The translations under genes were made by a program, and so were the position numbers. Shown here piece after piece: positions 40,895 through 49,554 of a stretch of 64,000 bases of DNA (position 1 is the stretch's first letter; each line of letters opens with the position of its first letter). This DNA is from Clostridia bacterium (GTDB lineage Bacteria > Bacillota > Clostridia > Oscillospirales > Acutalibacteraceae): contig CAAGJN010000022.1 of NCBI GenBank assembly GCA_900770255.1, positions 1 to 64,000 on the forward strand. The letters are read 5' to 3'. The notes under the pieces are model-generated. The model was not told the DNA's origin. It saw only the letters and a program-made list of their open reading frames with translations, and did no database searches.

Positions 40895-42292
40895 ATGAAA
40901 CCGTTTATGGACAAGGACTTTTTGCTTGAGAGCGACACCGCGCGCGAGCTGTTCGCCGCGGCAAACGAAATGCCGATCTTCGACTGGCACTGTCATCTGT
41001 CGCCCAAGGAGATATATGAGAACAAGGCGCCCGGCGATATCGCGTGGCTGTGGCTCGCAGGCGATCACTACAAGTGGCGCGCGATGCGCTCCTGCGGCGT
41101 GGAGGAGAAGTACATTACGGGCGACGCCTCTCCCTATGAAAAATTTTCAGCGTGGGCGGGAATTATGCCCTATCTTATCGGCAACCCGCTCTATCATTGG
41201 ACTCACCTCGAGCTTCAGCGCTATTTTGATATATATGAGCCGCTGAGCGAAAAGACCGCAGAGGATATCTGGAACAGAGCCAACGCGAAGATTACGGCGG
41301 GCGGATTTACTCCGCGCGAGCTTATTGAAAAATCCAATGTTGTTTGCCTGTGCACGACGGACGACGCTGCGGACAGCCTCGAATATCATAAGCTCATAGC
41401 CGAGGACAAAAGCTTCAAATGCCGCGTTATTCCCGCGTTCAGGCCCGACAAGGCGCTCGGCATCGAGTTGCCCGGTTACCGAGCTTGGGTGGAGACGCTT
41501 GAAAAGGCCTCCGGCGAGAAGATCGACAGCTATGAGAAGCTGACCTCCGTTTTGCTCTCAAGGATAGAGCTGTTTGAAAAGATGGGCTGCCGCGCGAGCG
41601 ATCATGCTTTCACTCGCGTGCCGTATAAACGCGCGGGCGCTGCCGAGCTCGACCGTGTGTTCAAAAAAGCTCTCTCGGGTGAGACGCTCACAGAGGACGA
41701 GACCGATGAGTATAAGACTGAGCTCATGCGCTTTTTTGCAAAGGAATATGCGCGCCGCGGCTGGGGTATGGAGATACACATCGGCGCCACGCGCAACAAC
41801 AACACGAACATGTTCAAAAAGCTCGGCCCGGACAGCGGTTTCGATTCAATAGCCGATCATGAGGTCGCGTATAACCTTTCGCGCCTGCTCGATTCGCTCG
41901 ACGAAGAGGATTTGCTGCCGAAAACAATACTCTTTACGCTCAACCCGAAGGACAACTATGTCCTCGGCGCAATGCTCGGCAATTTCCAAAAGGGGCCGGC
42001 CGCTTCAAAGATACAGTTTGGCTCAGCATGGTGGTTCAACGACAATATAGACGGAATGCGCGAGCAGATGAAGACGCTTGCAAACACCGGCGCGCTCTCG
42101 AAGTTTGTCGGCATGGTCACCGATTCGCGTTCGTTCCTCTCCTATCCGAGACACGAATATTTCCGCCGCATCCTCTGCAACCTCATCGGCGACATGGTGG
42201 AGCGCGGTCTCTATCCTGCGGATATGGACGTGCTCAGGGAGATCGTGTGCGATATCTCGTTTAACAACGCGAAAAATTATTTCGGCATATGA
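40895..42292 (+). CDS. uxaC: uronate (glucuronate/galacturonate) isomerase
   Basis: Converts D-glucuronate to D-fructuronate or D-galacturonate to D-tagaturonate. The 465 residues match the family length. The amidohydrolase-superfamily motif FDWHCHLSPKEI is near the N-terminus, with VCLCTTDDAADSLEYH, the family segment FRPDKAL and EIHIGATRNNNT further on. ATG follows TGGAGGAAACGAAA. It heads a two-gene unit with gcvH. The next pathway steps (mannonate oxidoreductase, UxuA) are encoded at 46.5-48.5 kb on the other strand. Confidence 0.95.
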   Translation: MKPFMDKDFLLESDTARELFAAANEMPIFDWHCHLSPKEIYENKAPGDIAWLWLAGDHYKWRAMRSCGVEEKYITGDASPYEKFSAWAGIMPYLIGNPLYHWTHLELQRYFDIYEPLSEKTAEDIWNRANAKITAGGFTPRELIEKSNVVCLCTTDDAADSLEYHKLIAEDKSFKCRVIPAFRPDKALGIELPGYRAWVETLEKASGEKIDSYEKLTSVLLSRIELFEKMGCRASDHAFTRVPYKRAGAAELDRVFKKALSGETLTEDETDEYKTELMRFFAKEYARRGWGMEIHIGATRNNNTNMFKKLGPDSGFDSIADHEVAYNLSRLLDSLDEEDLLPKTILFTLNPKDNYVLGAMLGNFQKGPAASKIQFGSAWWFNDNIDGMREQMKTLANTGALSKFVGMVTDSRSFLSYPRHEYFRRILCNLIGDMVERGLYPADMDVLREIVCDISFNNAKNYFGI

Positions 42293-42678
42293 AGATAAAA
42301 GCGGGACTGCTCTACACAAAAACTCACGAGTGGGTGCAGCTTGCCGGCGGCACGGCGCGCGTCGGGATCACGGCTTACGTTCCGGAGTCTATGGGAAAGA
42401 TATCGTTTCTCAACCTGTGCGACGAAGGGGAACGCTATGATGCGGGCGATATTATCGGCGACGCGGAGGCGTTCAAGGGCGTTGTCGATATCTGCACGCC
42501 GGTCGGCGGCACGGTAGTCAGCGTCAACGACGAGCTGCTCGACGAGCCCGAGAGGATAAACGGCGACCCTTACGGCTCGTGGCTGGCAGAGCTCGGCAGC
42601 ATCAGGCGCACACAGAAGTTACTGACAGACGAGGAGTACAGACTCTTTGTTGGAAAGGATGCCGAGATAACAGAATAA
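42289..42678 (+). CDS. gcvH: orphan GcvH-like lipoyl carrier protein
   Basis: Small lipoyl-domain protein of 129 residues. The pattern YTKTHEWVQLAGGTARVGIT and the sequence around the likely lipoylated Lys (GDAEAFKGVVDICTPVGGTV) match glycine cleavage H proteins, with DP..SWL near the end. It overlaps uxaC by 4 nt (ATGA), so it is translated with it. No gcvT, gcvP or lipoate ligase genes are seen in the window. It may serve a distant glycine cleavage system or act as a stand-alone lipoyl carrier. Confidence 0.88.
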   Translation: MKIKAGLLYTKTHEWVQLAGGTARVGITAYVPESMGKISFLNLCDEGERYDAGDIIGDAEAFKGVVDICTPVGGTVVSVNDELLDEPERINGDPYGSWLAELGSIRRTQKLLTDEEYRLFVGKDAEITE

Positions 42679-42685
42679 AAACTAA

Positions 42686-42731
42686 GCCCGACGGAGCGTT
42701 TAGCTGACTCCGGCGGGCATTTTCTCTTTTT
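42686..42731 (+). terminator. terminator between uxaC-gcvH and the convergent gene
   Basis: An 11-bp stem with one mismatch (42686-42696 with 42708-42718) followed by ATTTTCTCTTTTTTT. Confidence 0.8.
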
Positions 42732-43310
42732 TTATTTGATAAAGCCGGCCTTATCGACGAGCTCGGTCACATATTTTTCCGAAAGCGTATAAATAAGCGT
42801 GCCGGTATCGGCGTATTCGCTGCCGTCTTCATCGCCGCAGAGCATCGCGAAGCTTTTGCCGATGTTCGCCTCAATGTTGAAGCCCTTGCGAACGGCAAGA
42901 TAGTAGAAGGAGAAAGAGGTGCCCTCCATGACGTTGTCGTAGAAGCCCTCGGTCAGATGGTCGTACATGGTGTTGACGGCCTCGGCTGAGAGCACGGGCG
43001 CGAGCAGACGGTGCAGGGTGAGCTGTGCGGTAAAGAGCATCAGCACGCGCGCCTGATAGAGTACGTTGGACGGGAGGTCGTTCGGATCTGTCCCGCCGTT
43101 GCCGATGATATCTATGCCGCCGAGCTTCGCCGCGTTTTCGGGCGTGAACTGCGCGAGCTTTTCGCCGAGTCTCCGCGCTCTGGCAAGATTGCCGTTTGCA
43201 CGCTGAGAGTCGAGCTCCTGTGCGGCGGAGAGTACGTCACTCTCCCTGTCTGTTTTCTTTTCTTCAGACGGACGAAACACCTTTATGTCGCGGTCGTCTT
43301 CGGGACGCAT
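42732..43310 (-). CDS. conserved hypothetical protein
   Basis: A 192-residue soluble protein I do not recognise. The first 30 residues are charged and probably disordered; the rest looks mostly helical with a cluster of aromatic residues (EGFYDNVMEGTSFSFYYLAVRKG). There is no signal peptide or membrane segment. It ends convergently with gcvH and lies 20 bp downstream of the PHP gene in the same direction, so the two are probably co-transcribed. Confidence 0.7.
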   Translation of the reverse strand: MRPEDDRDIKVFRPSEEKKTDRESDVLSAAQELDSQRANGNLARARRLGEKLAQFTPENAAKLGGIDIIGNGGTDPNDLPSNVLYQARVLMLFTAQLTLHRLLAPVLSAEAVNTMYDHLTEGFYDNVMEGTSFSFYYLAVRKGFNIEANIGKSFAMLCGDEDGSEYADTGTLIYTLSEKYVTELVDKAGFIK

Positions 43311-43330
43311 GTCATTCCCTCCCGTATAGC

Positions 43331-44179
43331 TTATTTTGTCCGCTTTTTGAGATCCGTTTTGTAGTCGTTCAGCGCTTTAAAGGCGGCGGCGGGCGTCGAG
43401 TAGTCGCCGACGCAGACAGAGCCCTTGTTATACATGCCGCAGAAATCGGAGCCGCCGACGGTAAGCAGCTTGTGTGCTTTTGCGTAGTCGAGCATCTCTC
43501 CCTGCTGCTCCTCGCTGCTCGACGGGCACCAGACTTCGATTCCGTCGAGGCCGTAGCTCACATAGCGGTCAAGCGCGGGCACGCTGTTGTATTTATATGG
43601 ATGAGCGAGCACGGCAATGCCTCCCGCTCCGTGGATAGCGTCAATAACCTCCTTGACGGAGGCAAACTTGGGCTCGATAAGCACGTTGTTCGGACTCTCG
43701 GGATTAAAGAGCTCGTTGTATATGTCGCCGTGAAAATCCTGCGTGAGGCCGCACTCGATGAGCGCGTGCATAATGTGTTCTTCAAAAATTCCCGTTGACC
43801 CGGCGGCGCATTTCATGACGAGCTCCGCGGAGATCGGGTAGCGCTGAGCGGTTTTGAGTATCATATACTGGCCGGCTTTTTTACGCGCGGCGCTGTTCTT
43901 GTGGCAGAGTTCTTCGAGCCTGTCAGGACTGTCACAGGAGTAACCGAGAATATGTACTTGGCGGCCTGTCTCGGCGTCTGAAGCGGAGAGCTCGACGCCG
44001 GGAACGACGGTGACTCCGCGCCTCGCGGCGATTATTCTGCCTCTGACGGAGCCCGCCTGGCAGTCGTGGTCGGTGATAGATATAGTATCGACGCCGCGTT
44101 TTTTTGCAAGCATGATGAGATCATCGATGCCCATAGAGCTGTTTGACAATTTCGTGTGACAGTGTAGATCGACTGACAA
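43331..44179 (-). CDS. PHP-domain phosphoesterase (YciV/RNase AM-like)
   Basis: Metal-dependent phosphoesterase, about 282 residues. A TTG at 44179 is preferred, since AGGGAGG lies 7 nt before it; the upstream ATG adds sequence without similarity. Motifs: VDLHCHTKLSNSS, ISITDHDCQAG, VPGVELSA and HILGYSC, then AVLAHPYKY and VGGSDFCGM. They supply the PHP metal ligands. Homologues hydrolyse 3',5'-bisphosphate nucleotides or trim RNA 5' ends; the substrate here is inferred. The promoter has a 130-nt structured leader. Confidence 0.85.
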   Translation of the reverse strand: MSVDLHCHTKLSNSSMGIDDLIMLAKKRGVDTISITDHDCQAGSVRGRIIAARRGVTVVPGVELSASDAETGRQVHILGYSCDSPDRLEELCHKNSAARKKAGQYMILKTAQRYPISAELVMKCAAGSTGIFEEHIMHALIECGLTQDFHGDIYNELFNPESPNNVLIEPKFASVKEVIDAIHGAGGIAVLAHPYKYNSVPALDRYVSYGLDGIEVWCPSSSEEQQGEMLDYAKAHKLLTVGGSDFCGMYNKGSVCVGDYSTPAAAFKALNDYKTDLKKRTK

Positions 44180-44202
44180 AATAAATCCTCCCTTGGATGA
44201 TG

Positions 44203-44268
44203 CCTGGCTTGACCTGTTGCCGCAGAGCAAAGTTTGATAAAATTTTTTCGGTAAATGCGGCTGCCAGG
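44203..44268 (-). promoter_or_regulatory. structured 5' leader of the PHP gene
   Basis: Two nested helices on the minus strand: outer 44263-44268 with 44203-44208 (6 bp) and inner 44257-44261 with 44219-44223 (5 bp). They are separated by an asymmetric loop of 1 and 10 nt, with a 33-nt apical loop. The ribosome site of the gene lies 9 nt after the base. I match it to no riboswitch class. Confidence 0.4.
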
Positions 44269-44311
44269 TTGTGCGTGTAACTAAAGCGCATAATCCCTCA
44301 ATATATCCTAT

Positions 44312-44340
44312 ATTATACTCTTTTTGGAAGGTTTCTGCAA
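44312..44340 (-). promoter_or_regulatory. promoter of the PHP/hypothetical pair
   Basis: Minus-strand TTGCAG (44340-44335), 17-bp spacer, TATAAT (44317-44312). It predicts a leader of about 130 nt. The rest of the 44180-44565 gap is AT-rich and holds no supported gene. Confidence 0.7.
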
Positions 44341-44480
44341 GCGGATTTCAATAAAATTCTTCTGCGGTAACCTCTGCTAACCAAAAAACGCAAGCAAAAA
44401 AAAAGCCGCAACGCAAAAAAATTTCAAAAACATTCCGGCAGAGCAAAATAATCGAAGATAAAAGGCGGAGGAGTATATTT

Positions 44481-44509
44481 TTGCAGAAAGTCCGAAAGTA
44501 TGATATAAT
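44481..44509 (+). promoter_or_regulatory. promoter of mnmA
   Basis: TTGCAG (44481-44486), 17-bp spacer, TATAAT (44504-44509). Confidence 0.7.
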
Positions 44510-44565
44510 CAGTTCAGTTTTATGTTCTGTCTGGCGCAGCACAATATTTTTACGGAGGGTTTGAT

Positions 44566-45603
44566 ATGCAGCGCGTGTTTGTCGGGATGAGCGGCGGAGT
44601 GGACAGCTCCGTTACTGCCGCAATTCTAAAGAGCCGGGGTTACGATACAGTAGGCGTGACGCTCAGGCTCAAGCCCGGGGCTTCGGCGGATGACGATATT
44701 CTCGACGCGCAGCGGGTGGCGAGGACGATAGGCATTGAGCACACCGTGCTCGACCTGCGCGATACATTCAAAGAGAAGGTCATCGACTATTTTTCCGGCG
44801 AATATCTGCGCGGCGCAACGCCGAACCCGTGCGTCATATGCAACCGCGAGATAAAGTTCGGCGCGATGCTCGACTTTGCGCTCAAAAACGGCGCTGACTG
44901 TGTCGCCACGGGTCACTATGCTTCGCTCGGCAGAGACGGGGACAGGGTGACGCTCAAGCGCTCGGGATCAAAAAAGGATCAGAGCTATTTTCTCTGTATG
45001 CTCTCGCAGTTTCAGCTCTCTCACGCCATGTTCCCGATAGACGGCATGGAGAAGAGCTGCATCCGGGAGCTTGCGCGTGAATATAATTTACCGGTCGCCG
45101 AAAAGCGCGACAGCCAGGAGGTCTGCTTTATCCCGAACGACGACTATGCCGCGTTTATCCGCTCGCAGGGGCTCAGAGATTTTGGGGAGGGCGACTTTGT
45201 TGACACGCAGGGCAATGTCATCGGACGCCACAGGGGTATAATGAATTATACCGTGGGCCAGCGCAAGGGTCTGGGGGCGTTCGGCAGACCGATGTTTGTC
45301 ACGCGTATCGTGCCGGAAACGAACACGGTTATCCTCGGCGAAGACGGGGCTCAGTATGCGGGCGTATTTTCGGCGGGCTGCCTCAACAGGATCAGTCCGA
45401 AATTTGAGGGAGAGCTTGAGTGCGATGTGAAGATACGCTTTCGCGCGCCAGCTGCAAGGGCGCGTGTTGCCGTGAGCGCCGACAGCGTTACCGTTAGGCT
45501 CAACGAGCCGCAGCGGTCGGTGACTCCGGGACAGTTTGCGGCTTTTTATCTCGGCGACGAGGTGATCGGCGGTGCGAGGATAGAGAAGCTTGAAAACGCT
45601 TAG
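44566..45603 (+). CDS. mnmA: tRNA 2-thiouridine(34) synthase MnmA
   Basis: Thiolates the wobble uridine of tRNA Lys, Glu and Gln. The 345 residues have the PP-loop FVGMSGGVDSSVTAAILK and both functional cysteines (NPCVICNREIKF and SQEVCFIPNDDY). The central segment HRGIMNYTVGQRKGLG and the C-terminal beta-barrel are family-typical. The cysteine desulfurase at 23.8 kb may supply sulfur, which is inferred. Confidence 0.96.
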   Translation: MQRVFVGMSGGVDSSVTAAILKSRGYDTVGVTLRLKPGASADDDILDAQRVARTIGIEHTVLDLRDTFKEKVIDYFSGEYLRGATPNPCVICNREIKFGAMLDFALKNGADCVATGHYASLGRDGDRVTLKRSGSKKDQSYFLCMLSQFQLSHAMFPIDGMEKSCIRELAREYNLPVAEKRDSQEVCFIPNDDYAAFIRSQGLRDFGEGDFVDTQGNVIGRHRGIMNYTVGQRKGLGAFGRPMFVTRIVPETNTVILGEDGAQYAGVFSAGCLNRISPKFEGELECDVKIRFRAPAARARVAVSADSVTVRLNEPQRSVTPGQFAAFYLGDEVIGGARIEKLENA

Positions 45604-45628
45604 ATAATATGATATAATATTATCATAT
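45590..45628 (+). promoter_or_regulatory. promoter and operator of the TetR gene
   Basis: TTGAAA (45590-45595, inside mnmA), 17-bp spacer, TATAAT (45613-45618). An inverted repeat with 8-bp arms (45607-45614 and 45621-45628) covers the -10, as expected for autorepression by a TetR dimer. Confidence 0.65.
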
Positions 45629-45649
45629 GGGAAAGGGGATAAAGAGGGC

Positions 45650-46186
45650 ATGCCGGATTCAAACATAACCAAAAAGGCGCTTGCCGCGTCTCTCAAGGAA
45701 CTGATGCAAACGAAGCCGCTGAGTAAGATCAGCGTGGGCGATATATGCGAAAAGTGCGGGATGAACCGCAAGAGCTTTTATTATCATTTCTGCGACAAGT
45801 ATGATCTTGTCAACTGGATATTTGACAATGGGTTCGGCGAAATCTGCAGCAGAGAAGACCATTCCGACGACTTCGAGAACATGTGCAACTATTTCTACTC
45901 CGAGCGTGTCTTTTACCGCAACGCGCTTCAGATAACGGGTCAGAACTCTTTCAGAGATTATTTCCGCCAGCGGCTGCACCCGGTGCTGAAAAATTTGGTG
46001 GGGGACATGTTAGAGCGAGAGGACGATACGGAGTTTCTTGTCACCTTTTTCGCCGACGGCATTGTTTCAACAGTTATCCGTTGGCTCAACGAGCCCGATC
46101 CGGAGCCGCCGGAGGTGCTCGTAGGCCGCGTCAGACGCACGATGATCACAATATCAAAGGCGATAGTTACAACATATAAAGACTGA
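45650..46186 (+). CDS. TetR/AcrR-family transcriptional regulator
   Basis: One-component regulator of 178 residues. The N-terminal helix-turn-helix is clear: ITKKALAASLKELMQTKPLSKISVGDICEKCGMNRKSFYYHF (quoted from residues 6-47 in part). The C-terminal ligand/dimer domain resembles the TetR_C_8 type of Firmicute regulators. ATG follows AAAGGGGATAAAGAGGGC. A palindrome over its own promoter suggests autoregulation. No divergent partner gene exists, so its target is not evident. Confidence 0.9.
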   Translation: MPDSNITKKALAASLKELMQTKPLSKISVGDICEKCGMNRKSFYYHFCDKYDLVNWIFDNGFGEICSREDHSDDFENMCNYFYSERVFYRNALQITGQNSFRDYFRQRLHPVLKNLVGDMLEREDDTEFLVTFFADGIVSTVIRWLNEPDPEPPEVLVGRVRRTMITISKAIVTTYKD

Positions 46187-46198
46187 GAAAGTAAAGGT

Positions 46199-46242
46199 CC
46201 CTCCCGGACGCGGAAAGCCGTCGGGGAGGGTTTGTGTTTATT
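46199..46242 (+). terminator. terminator of the TetR gene
   Basis: GC-rich hairpin (46199-46210 with 46219-46230), then a T-rich tract. Confidence 0.75.
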
Positions 46243-46354
46243 TTTGCCGCGCGAGGCGCCGGTTTACCGTGAACACGGACGGCAAGTTGTAGGTTGTTTT
46301 ATCTTGTTACCCGTAGGGGACGGTGACCGTGACTTGCCCTTGACGGCGCAGTCA

Positions 46355-46450
46355 GCACTTGCATCCGATGAAGTGCTTTACTTGCAAAACATGAAGTAAT
46401 GCCTGCGGCATTATGAAGTATTCGCCTCAAGGCAATATAAAGCAAATCCG
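46355..46450. repeat. short tandem hairpin repeats
   Basis: ATGAAGT or a close variant recurs at 46368, 46391, 46413 and 46436, a period of 22-23 bp. Between copies lie small dyads such as AATGCC/GGCATT. The unit resembles intergenic hairpin repeats I associate with clostridial genomes; the surrounding 46231-46528 holds no supported gene. Confidence 0.55.
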
Positions 46451-46521
46451 CCTCGCGTATTTTTTTGTAGGGAACAGCGACCCGAGTCCGGTTGATAAAA
46501 AATAGAACCATCTGTTTTAAT

Positions 46522-46553
46522 ACGAAAAAATAACCGCCTTATCGGCGGTTATT
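46522..46553 (-). terminator. terminator of the hexuronate operon
   Basis: Perfect 10-bp stem (46529-46538 with 46544-46553). On the minus strand it is followed by T5-6. Confidence 0.85.
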
Positions 46554-46564
46554 CTTTTGCTGTT

Positions 46565-47413
46565 TTATACTCCCGAATAAGCGGAGAAGCCGCCGTCCAC
46601 GGGGAGAATGACGCCGGTGATGAACCCGGACTGGCTCTCGTCGCAGAGGAACAGCAGAGAACCCGTCAGATCCTCGGGAGTGCCGAAACGGCGCAGAGGA
46701 GTGTGAGTGATGATCTTGTTCGAACGCGCCGTAAGCGAGCCGTCCTCGTTGAAGAGAAGCGTCTTGTTCTGGTTGGTGGAGAAGAAACCGGGCGCGATGG
46801 CGTTGACTCTGATGCCCACGTCGGCGAAATGTACGGCCATGAACTGAGTGAAGTTCGAAACTGCCGCTTTCGCCGCGGAATATGCGGGAATCCTCGTCAG
46901 AGGCCTGTAGGCGTTCATCGAGGAGACGTTGAGGATAGTCGCGTTCTCCCTGCCGATCATATCCTTGGCAAAGCACTGAGTGGTCATCATCGTGCCGAGG
47001 AAATTGAGGTTGAAAACAAACTCGATGCCCTTGGGGTCGAGATCGAAAAAGGTCTTGACGCCCTCGGCCTTATGGGCGATGTCCTCGGGCTCGAGCGTGT
47101 CCTTCGTGGTCGTGCCGAGCGGGGAGTTGCCGCCCGCGCCGTTGATAAGGATATCGCAGGGACCCCATGCGGCGTTGATCTTCTCGCGCGCGGCGTCAAG
47201 GCTCTCGCTCTCGAGAACGTTGCAGCCGACTGCGAGCGCTTGGCCGCCCGCCGCCTTTATTTCGTCAGCGACCTTTTGTGCAGCCTCTTCGCGCAGGTCG
47301 AGGATGGCAACCTTGACTCCCTGTTCTGCAAGGTCCTTAGCGAAGCCGCTGCAGAGTACTCCGCCGCCTCCGGTTATGACCGCCACGCGGCCTTTAAGAT
47401 TTTCGTGTATCAT
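46565..47413 (-). CDS. SDR oxidoreductase, probable fructuronate/mannonate reductase
   Basis: Short-chain dehydrogenase of about 282 residues from ATG 47413 (AAGGAAG upstream). Cofactor motif VAVITGGGGVLCSGFAKDLA, INGAGG, the catalytic NVSSMNAYRP and YSAAKAAVSNF, and the C-terminal PVDGGFSA are present. The long insertion around residues 110-140 is typical of the Bacillus YjmF type, which reduces fructuronate to mannonate. It lies directly behind uxuA, so this role is well supported by context. Confidence 0.9.
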   Translation of the reverse strand: MIHENLKGRVAVITGGGGVLCSGFAKDLAEQGVKVAILDLREEAAQKVADEIKAAGGQALAVGCNVLESESLDAAREKINAAWGPCDILINGAGGNSPLGTTTKDTLEPEDIAHKAEGVKTFFDLDPKGIEFVFNLNFLGTMMTTQCFAKDMIGRENATILNVSSMNAYRPLTRIPAYSAAKAAVSNFTQFMAVHFADVGIRVNAIAPGFFSTNQNKTLLFNEDGSLTARSNKIITHTPLRRFGTPEDLTGSLLFLCDESQSGFITGVILPVDGGFSAYSGV

Positions 47414-47415
47414 GG

Positions 47416-48489
47416 TTATCTTCCTTCCCTTTCCGACTTTGAAACAGCCTCCCAAAGTCCGTTTATATATGCTGCGCCGAGCGCGCGGTCATAGAGGCCG
47501 TAGCCCGGACGTGCCGTCTCGCCCCACAGCATTCTGCCGTGATCGGGACGGATATAGCCGTCAAAGCCGCTCTCATAGAGAGCCTTGACTATCTCGTACA
47601 TATCGAGCGAGCCGTCGGAGGACAGATGCGAAGTCTCATTGAACCAGCCGTCGCGGATGAGTACGTTTCTCAGATGGGCAAAATAGATCCTGTCGCCGAA
47701 CTTTCTGATCATTGCGGGCAGATCGTTGTCCTTCGACGCGCCGAGCGAGCCGGTGCAGAAGGTGATGCCGTTTGCCTCGCTGTCAACAAGCGAGAGCAGG
47801 CGCTCAAGATCGGACGTGTTCTTTATGATCCTCGGCAGGCCGAAGATGTTCCACGGCGGATCGTCCGGGTGAATGGCCATCTTTATTCCGCAGTCCTCGC
47901 AGACGGGAATAATGCGGCGGAGAAAATGCCTCAGATTTTCAACGAGGTCGTCCTCGGTAACTCCCTTGTATTTTTGGAAAAGCTCCTTGATCTCGCCCAT
48001 GCGCTCTGTCTCCCAGCCGGGCATTGCGTAGCCGTTTGAGTTCTCGTCGATCTCGCGGAACATGTCCTCGGGGCTCTTGCCCTCGATCTGCTTGCCGTTG
48101 TAGGCGAGGCAGGTGGCTCCGTTGCCCATATCCATGGCGAGGTCGGTGCGCGTCCAGTCAAACACCGGCATGAAGTTGTAGCATATGACTCTGACCCCGG
48201 CCTTGCCGAGATTTCTGATTGAGTCGATATAGTTGTCAATATACCTGTCAGCGTTTTCGTTACCGAGCTTGATATCCTCATGGACGTTGACGCTCTCTAT
48301 GCACTCCATAGTCAACCCGGCTGACTCGATCTCATGCTTCATGTCCATGATCATGTCGAGCGGCCAAACCTCGCCCGCGGGCAGAGTGTGCAGCGCGGGG
48401 ACAACGCCCTTGACGCCGGGAATCTGTTTTATCTGGCTGAGTGAAACGGTATCCTTTGTGTCGCCGAACCAGCGAAAAGTCATCTGCAT
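47416..48489 (-). CDS. uxuA: mannonate dehydratase
   Basis: Dehydrates D-mannonate to 2-keto-3-deoxygluconate. About 357 residues from ATG 48489; the upstream in-frame extension overlaps the preceding gene and lacks family similarity. Recognisable segments: MTFRWFGDTKDTVSLSQIKQ, the YNFMPVFDWTRTDL strand, MAIHPDDPPW and RPDHGRMLWGE, which carry the metal-binding His and Asp residues. It lies 2 bp before the SDR gene. With UxaC and the SDR it completes glucuronate to KDG. Confidence 0.95.
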   Translation of the reverse strand: MQMTFRWFGDTKDTVSLSQIKQIPGVKGVVPALHTLPAGEVWPLDMIMDMKHEIESAGLTMECIESVNVHEDIKLGNENADRYIDNYIDSIRNLGKAGVRVICYNFMPVFDWTRTDLAMDMGNGATCLAYNGKQIEGKSPEDMFREIDENSNGYAMPGWETERMGEIKELFQKYKGVTEDDLVENLRHFLRRIIPVCEDCGIKMAIHPDDPPWNIFGLPRIIKNTSDLERLLSLVDSEANGITFCTGSLGASKDNDLPAMIRKFGDRIYFAHLRNVLIRDGWFNETSHLSSDGSLDMYEIVKALYESGFDGYIRPDHGRMLWGETARPGYGLYDRALGAAYINGLWEAVSKSEREGR

Positions 48490-48511
48490 TTTTATTTTCC
48501 CTTCTTTCAAG

Positions 48512-49531
48512 TCAGTCTGCGCCTTGCAGCGCGATGCGCTCGCCTGTTTCGGCGCTCTTATAAATGGCGAGCATGAGCTCGACTGCCCTGCCGCCCTCGA
48601 AAGAATCGATGGCGAACGGCCTGCCGCTCTCCCTTGCATCGTAAAAGTCACGGATCAGCGCAAGGTGTCCGCTGCCCCAGCAGGCCTTGCCCGAGAGCCC
48701 GACGGCCTTTTCGGTATCGAGAACGGGCGTTATGACGCCGTCTCCGATCTCGAAAACGCTGTTGCCTTCGATTCGTAGGGTCTTACTGCTGAAATTCACT
48801 TCAAGCATTATAGGCGAGGTTACTGCGTGCGCGGTTGTCGCATAGAACAGCCCGCGAAAGCCCGCCGAAAACTCGGCGAGCACGCTGACTGTGTCCTCGA
48901 CGTCTATTATGCCCCGCAAATGATCGTTTGACGCATGCGCCGTCACGGCGGACACTCCGCCGCCGAGCAGATTTAGAAGGTCGAGCGTATGCAGCGCCTG
49001 GTTTATCAGCACACCGCCGCCCTCATATTCCTTTGTGCCGCGCCAATCTCCGCTGGCGTAATAGTCTGCGTCGCGCCGCCAGGTCACGAAGGCGCGCATG
49101 CCTCTGACGGAGCCGAGCTCGCCCGAGTCGATAATGTGCTTGAGAAAGAGCACCGAGCGGTTATATCTGTTCTGAAAGCATACTCCGAAGCGCCGGCCGG
49201 TCTCTTTCTGACATTCACGCAGGGCGCTGAGCTGCTCTGCCGTCATTGCGCAGGGCTTTTCGCAAAGCACGTCAACCCCACGCTCCATGGCATAGACGGC
49301 CATCGGAACATGCAGATAGTGCGGTGTGCAGATGTGCAGAACATCCGGTTTTTCACCGTCAAGCATACTCTCAAGGCCCGTGTAAGCCTTTGCTCCGCAT
49401 TTCTCTGCGGCCGCTTCTGCCCGTTCCGGAACACAGTCCGCGACGCTGATAATGCGCGCGCCGTCTATTCCGGAAACAGCCTCTATGTGGGTGCGGCTGA
49501 TACTGCCGCAGCCCACGATGGAGATATTCAT
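48512..49531 (-). CDS. Gfo/Idh/MocA-family oxidoreductase
   Basis: A 339-residue NAD(P)-dependent dehydrogenase-like protein. Rossmann motif ISIVGCGSISRTHIEAV, ICTPHYLHVPMAVYAMERGV then VLCEKPCAM, and GGVLINQALHTLDLLNLLGG are visible. These give the family EKP motif and the substrate-pocket His. It lies in an operon between the TIM-barrel fusion gene and uxuA, which suggests an unusual sugar acid or glucuronide-derived substrate. Exact activity unknown. Confidence 0.88.
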   Translation of the reverse strand: MNISIVGCGSISRTHIEAVSGIDGARIISVADCVPERAEAAAEKCGAKAYTGLESMLDGEKPDVLHICTPHYLHVPMAVYAMERGVDVLCEKPCAMTAEQLSALRECQKETGRRFGVCFQNRYNRSVLFLKHIIDSGELGSVRGMRAFVTWRRDADYYASGDWRGTKEYEGGGVLINQALHTLDLLNLLGGGVSAVTAHASNDHLRGIIDVEDTVSVLAEFSAGFRGLFYATTAHAVTSPIMLEVNFSSKTLRIEGNSVFEIGDGVITPVLDTEKAVGLSGKACWGSGHLALIRDFYDARESGRPFAIDSFEGGRAVELMLAIYKSAETGERIALQGAD

Positions 49532-49554
49532 ATTTTGTTCCTCTTATCCGATTT

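Noticed and set aside
46355..46450. CRISPR array
   Set aside because: Units are only 22-23 bp in total period with no unique spacers, and there are no cas genes.
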